A stretch of 9,498 bases of DNA from the NCBI RefSeq assembly GCF_014648095.1, contig NZ_BMQL01000094.1, positions 1 to 9,498 on the forward strand, written 5' to 3'. Each line of letters starts with the position of its first letter. Position 1 is the stretch's first letter. Position numbers and translations under genes: made by a program. Source of the DNA: Deinococcus ruber (GTDB lineage: Bacteria; Deinococcota; Deinococci; Deinococcales; Deinococcaceae). Shown here piece by piece: positions 6,301 to 9,498 of the stretch. The notes below the pieces were generated by a model, which saw nothing but the letters and a program-made list of their open reading frames with translations, had not been told where the DNA came from and did no database searches.

Positions 6301-8963
6301 TGCGCCACACCCTTCTGGCATTGCCGCTCACGGCCGTCCTTGCTGCCTGTAGCAGCGCCACCCCACCCAGTGTGCAGCTTCCCACGCCGTCCCCCTCCGC
6401 CGGCATCCGGTCCCTCGGCCTGATGGAAGTCACCCTCACCGGCGTCGGCACCAGTCACATGTCCGCGCAGGCACTGCCCTATCATCCCGGCGTGCAGTCA
6501 CAGGCCCTGACAGACCTCTCGGGCGGCCTGCAGCTGAAGTACGACAGTAACGGCTACTCTGACCGCAACGGCATGCGCTACGCCTGGGCCACCTTCAGGG
6601 TCCGCAATGCCGCCGCCAACGGCACCCCGTATGCCAGCGCCCAGCAGAATCTGACGCTCTTGGCCGTCTCGACTGGCAACCCCTCGACAGCGACCATTGC
6701 CGATACCGCCGTGCGCAACCTCAAGCACTTTGACGGCAGTGCCTACACCGATCCCCTCAAGACCACCCTCGCCCGGTCATTCGTGCCCACCCAGAAACTC
6801 GACACCAGCGGTAACCTCAATGTGGTCGAACAAGGTGCGGATCTGCAACTGCTCCCCGAGAGCGCAGTGGCCGATGGACAGTTCAGCGCCCCTGACAGCA
6901 CGCCAGTCAGCTACACGGACCTCGGCGTCAATACGGTCCTGCCGTACGGTTTTGTGGTGCGCACACCCGCCAGCGACGGCACCGCGCAGGGCCGCACGCT
7001 GCCGGATCTGACGGGTGATGCCCGTCCAGTGGCCCAGCAATACGACGGTCTGGTGACCATTGCCGTGAAAGTGCCGCTGCAGACGCCCGCGACCGACAAT
7101 CCGTACACCTTCAGTCTGGTGTTCGAGGTGGTGAGCGATCCCACCACCCGTGTGACACAGTCGGTGGAGGAGCAGAACACGGCAGGAAATGCGGCGGTCA
7201 GTCAGCGGGCGAGCACGCTGGGAGCCAGCGTGATCACCACGCTGCCCGGCTCAACCCTGCCGACCAGCAGCAATGTCAGCGCCCTGGATGTGCAGTGCAC
7301 GGTCCGTACTGCGGGGAGTGCAGGTGCACCGACGGCGGTGTTTCCAGCCCTGGCAGCACCAGCCCTGGGGGAAGTGCTGACGCTGAGCGGGACGACGGCC
7401 TGTCTGCCTGGCGGGACCAGCGGGAACGCGGAATACACCGTGGTGCCGTTGAACAGCAGTTCGTCAAGCGCGAAGAGTGTCAGTGTCCTGGCACGCAACA
7501 GCGTCAGTGTCACTGGCCCGCCGACCCCGAACCTGATTGGAGATGATGCTGGGCCGCAACTCGGGCTGGGTGACGGCGGGCTGCCAGCAGCGCCGACATC
7601 ACCTGCGACGGACAGCGACCTGGCGCGGTTGACGCAGGACCAGCAGACCTTAACGCCCAAGCTCGCCAATCCAGCCGCTCGGGTTGCGCAGGGGATTCAC
7701 CCGCTGTCGCTGCCCACCGGCACGCTGGCACTCGGGGATACGGTGAGCCTGAATGTCGCGCCGGGCTGCTCAGGCGCGGTAGATCTGCGGACCGGCACGG
7801 TGCGCTCGATTGGAGCGCACCTGATCATCGTCAGCGATACCAACAACCCGGCTGGGGGCTTCACCACCACGCAACTCGACAGTTTCGTCACCGACTTCGA
7901 TACGAACACCTGGCCGACGATCACCGGGGCGTTTGGCACGCCGACGGACATTGACAACAACGGGCATGTGGTGGCGTTCGTCACCAGAGCGGTCAATGAA
8001 CTGTCGCCCCCCGCTTCCTCTACCGTCACGTATGGGTATAGCGAGACGCGGGATCTGTTCAACACTGACCCGACGTCTGGCTGCGAGCGGAGTAACCAGG
8101 GTGAACTGTTTTACATGCTGACGCCGGATCCGACAGGTGCGGTTAACAGCAATGTCCGCACTGTCGCCAACGTGCAGTCGTACTTCCAACCGACGCTGGC
8201 GCATGAGTTCCAGCACGTCATCAATGCGTCTCGGCGGATGTATGTGAACAACGCCGTGTCGTTCGAGGTGCCGTGGCTCAACGAGGGCCTATCGAACATC
8301 GCCGAAGAGCTGATGTTCTATGCCACCTCAGTCGGCCTGACGCCGCGCCAGAACATCGTGGTGAGTAATATCAACACCGGACCGAATGCGAGCAAACGGG
8401 TGGCGGCCTTCAACACCTATGCCAATCCGAACTTCGGACGCTATCGTCCGTTCTTGCAGCGGCCAGACAACTTCGGACCGTTCTGGACCACCGATTCGTT
8501 GGGGGCACGCGGCGCGACGTGGAACTTCCTGCGGTACGCTGCGGACCGATATGTCCTGGCGGGCGGTACGGAGGGCGGCCCTGGTGGGTTCCTCTATCAA
8601 TTGGTGAATAGCCAGACGACTGGCCTAACGAATCTACAAGCGGTGATCGGGGTGGACCCGTACAGCTGGGCGCAGGACTGGAGCGTGGCGAACTACGCCG
8701 ATGATATTGGGGTTAACCCACTGGCGATCTATACGCATCCCAGCTGGAACTACCGTTCCCTCTTCGGCGCGTTGGGTGGCTTTCCGTTGCTGGCGCGTCC
8801 GTTGACGGCGGGAACCCCGCTGAATCTGACGTACCAGCGCGGCGGGTCGACGAGCTATCTGCGCATGGGCGTCATCTCCGGGCAGACCGCCCAGCTGCTC
8901 CTGTATCCCACCGTGAACGGCAGCTCCGACGCGGTGAGTGTGAAAGTCGTCCGCACCAAGTAA
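6300..8963 (+). CDS. Secreted lipoprotein metalloprotease, peptidase M30-like
   Basis: An 887-residue predicted surface lipoprotein. It has a lipoprotein signal peptide with a VLAAC lipobox (lipidated Cys17) and a Ser/Pro-rich linker to about residue 36. A beta-rich N-terminal region (about 70-300) and a Gly/Ser/Thr-rich middle (about 300-450) are followed by a C-terminal peptidase domain from about 480. The zinc site is LAHEFQHVIN, with H635, E636 and H639, plus a probable third ligand E662 in WLNEGLSNIAEE, the arrangement of M30 (hyicolysin-type) gluzincins. A DIDNNGHVVAFVTRAVNEL stretch upstream of the zinc site is also typical. Expected activity is extracellular protein or peptide hydrolysis. 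The start at 6300 is set by the lipobox and the 1-nt overlap with the preceding stop; no strong independent Shine-Dalgarno is seen. A perfect hairpin follows the stop. The N-terminal domains are not identified. Confidence 0.85.
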   Translation: MRHTLLALPLTAVLAACSSATPPSVQLPTPSPSAGIRSLGLMEVTLTGVGTSHMSAQALPYHPGVQSQALTDLSGGLQLKYDSNGYSDRNGMRYAWATFRVRNAAANGTPYASAQQNLTLLAVSTGNPSTATIADTAVRNLKHFDGSAYTDPLKTTLARSFVPTQKLDTSGNLNVVEQGADLQLLPESAVADGQFSAPDSTPVSYTDLGVNTVLPYGFVVRTPASDGTAQGRTLPDLTGDARPVAQQYDGLVTIAVKVPLQTPATDNPYTFSLVFEVVSDPTTRVTQSVEEQNTAGNAAVSQRASTLGASVITTLPGSTLPTSSNVSALDVQCTVRTAGSAGAPTAVFPALAAPALGEVLTLSGTTACLPGGTSGNAEYTVVPLNSSSSSAKSVSVLARNSVSVTGPPTPNLIGDDAGPQLGLGDGGLPAAPTSPATDSDLARLTQDQQTLTPKLANPAARVAQGIHPLSLPTGTLALGDTVSLNVAPGCSGAVDLRTGTVRSIGAHLIIVSDTNNPAGGFTTTQLDSFVTDFDTNTWPTITGAFGTPTDIDNNGHVVAFVTRAVNELSPPASSTVTYGYSETRDLFNTDPTSGCERSNQGELFYMLTPDPTGAVNSNVRTVANVQSYFQPTLAHEFQHVINASRRMYVNNAVSFEVPWLNEGLSNIAEELMFYATSVGLTPRQNIVVSNINTGPNASKRVAAFNTYANPNFGRYRPFLQRPDNFGPFWTTDSLGARGATWNFLRYAADRYVLAGGTEGGPGGFLYQLVNSQTTGLTNLQAVIGVDPYSWAQDWSVANYADDIGVNPLAIYTHPSWNYRSLFGALGGFPLLARPLTAGTPLNLTYQRGGSTSYLRMGVISGQTAQLLLYPTVNGSSDAVSVKVVRTK

Positions 8964-8974
8964 CTTTACTGAGC

Positions 8975-9010
8975 AAGAGGTCGCCTGCACCGGTGTGCAG
9001 GCGACCTCTT
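8975..9010 (+). terminator. Strong terminator-like hairpin after the metalloprotease gene
   Basis: Arms 8975-8990 (AAGAGGTCGCCTGCAC) and 8995-9010 are perfectly complementary over 16 bp around the loop CGGT, starting 11 nt after the TAA stop. Only two Ts close the right arm, so it is not a classical U-tract terminator, but a stem this long right after a stop is most simply a transcription end. It is symmetric and could act on both strands. Confidence 0.8.
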
Positions 9011-9395
9011 CACACTGGTCATGCTGTCTTGAAGACAAACGGATGAACGTCCCGAAGTACAGCGGATCCTCGGGTGTCATCAGCGAACCACAGCCCAGCA
9101 ACGTCTCTCATCCGTCATCCGCATCACCCGGTGACGGGGTTGTCGTACCCCTGGGCGTCAGGGCAGGCGATGTCCTCGAACTGCCACCTGAGTGCTGTGG
9201 AAGTACAGGCGGAGGCCGGCTCGTCGCCGCAACGGGTGGGGTTGGGCAGTTCGAGGGTAGGAATACGCATGGACTCATGAAGGGACCAGAGCCCTCTCGA
9301 GCGTCGTGATCAAGACGAACAGCAGTCAAGAACCAGCTGCCGTCTGAGCTGGCCTCTTCACCAACGAAGCTGGCAACGCACCCGTTGAAGGCGAA
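9011..9395. other. Probable intergenic or decayed region
   Basis: No recognisable gene. A short - strand ORF (9124-9270) has gene-like codon use. Below it the - strand is broken by stops in the same frame, but other frames still look partly coding, which could mean a decayed gene. Two weak hairpins lie near the right end: CCAGCT/AGCTGG (9333-9338 and 9347-9352) and CAACG/CGTTG (9374-9378 and 9383-9387). The second is 8 nt beyond the stop of the partial - strand gene. Confidence 0.4.
9124..9270 (-). CDS. Uncertain small ORF, 48 residues
   Basis: A 48-residue reading from the ATG at 9270 to TGA at 9124-9126. It has mostly G or C in third codon positions, like the real genes here, and four cysteines (C14, C22, C35 and a nearby acidic/aromatic segment, LRWQFEDIACPDAQGYDNP). 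I see no Shine-Dalgarno before the ATG, no signal peptide and no recognisable family. It could be a real small protein or the remnant of a longer decayed gene, since the same strand shows further coding-like sequence below it interrupted by stops at 9115-9126. Confidence 0.25.
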   Translation of the reverse strand: MRIPTLELPNPTRCGDEPASACTSTALRWQFEDIACPDAQGYDNPVTG

Positions 9396-9498
9396 TTAAA
9401 ACGGAATGAACGAGCGAATCAGCCGACGCATCGGATCAAGAATCACTTCCGCATGGTTCGTCGCCGCCTGTGCCGCCAGTATTCGGTACGTCTCTTCA
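9396..9498 (-). CDS. Partial gene, C-terminal 33 residues
   Basis: The - strand from the window edge reads 33 sense codons to a TAA (9396-9398), ending ...AEVILDPMRRLIRSFIPF. Codon use is gene-like and the frame is open to the edge, so this is probably the C-terminus of a gene converging on the metalloprotease unit. Too little is present to name it. Confidence 0.45.
   Translation of the reverse strand, partial: EETYRILAAQAATNHAEVILDPMRRLIRSFIPF

Overview
The window looks like chromosomal or large-replicon DNA from a GC-rich bacterium, most likely a Deinococcus. Coding regions are GC-rich with strong third-position GC. A large secreted lipoprotein has a peptidase-M30-like HExxH...WLNEG signature. 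A near-consensus copy of the Deinococcus radiation/desiccation response motif (RDRM) sits in front of one transcription unit. The genus call is inference; there is no rRNA or other taxonomic marker here.

Left half (56-5294): a TetR-type repressor gene on the + strand diverges from a five-gene unit on the - strand. In transcription order that unit is a short-chain dehydrogenase/reductase (SDR), an NTF2/SnoaL-like (DUF4440-type) small protein, an AKR5-like aldo/keto reductase, a NepI-like MFS efflux pump, and a second aldo/keto reductase of the YakC/AKR13 kind. The 100-bp divergent region carries two palindromes sharing AGACCACYGGTCT, one on each side of a shared TATA-like element. This is the layout expected of an autoregulated TetR switch. 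Three oxidoreductases plus an exporter suggest response to, detoxification of, or reduction and export of a small carbonyl-type molecule whose identity cannot be read from sequence. Strong stem-loops lie in two of the intercistronic gaps (2292-2338 and 3618-3685).

Middle (5295-6095): mostly non-coding. It holds inverted repeats, a truncated CAP/SCP-like domain remnant with no N-terminal half (5459-5713), and a 28-nt hairpin just after it.

Right half (6096-9010): the most interesting part. The RDRM-like palindrome TTATAGTATTGACATAA lies 17 nt before a 56-codon ORF. The encoded peptide matches exactly the Y-x2-P-x-L-x3-G-x5-T leader-recognition motif of lasso-type RiPP precursors. Its stop codon overlaps the ATG of an 887-residue lipoprotein with zinc-metalloprotease motifs (TGATG, translational coupling), and the unit ends at a perfect 16-bp-stem hairpin. 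A two-gene 'RiPP-like precursor plus surface metalloprotease' unit under possible DNA-damage control is a candidate undescribed system. No lasso maturation genes (B, C or E proteins) are in the window.

Right edge (9011-9498): probably intergenic. It holds a small - strand ORF of uncertain status, and the C-terminal 33 codons of a further - strand gene run off the window.
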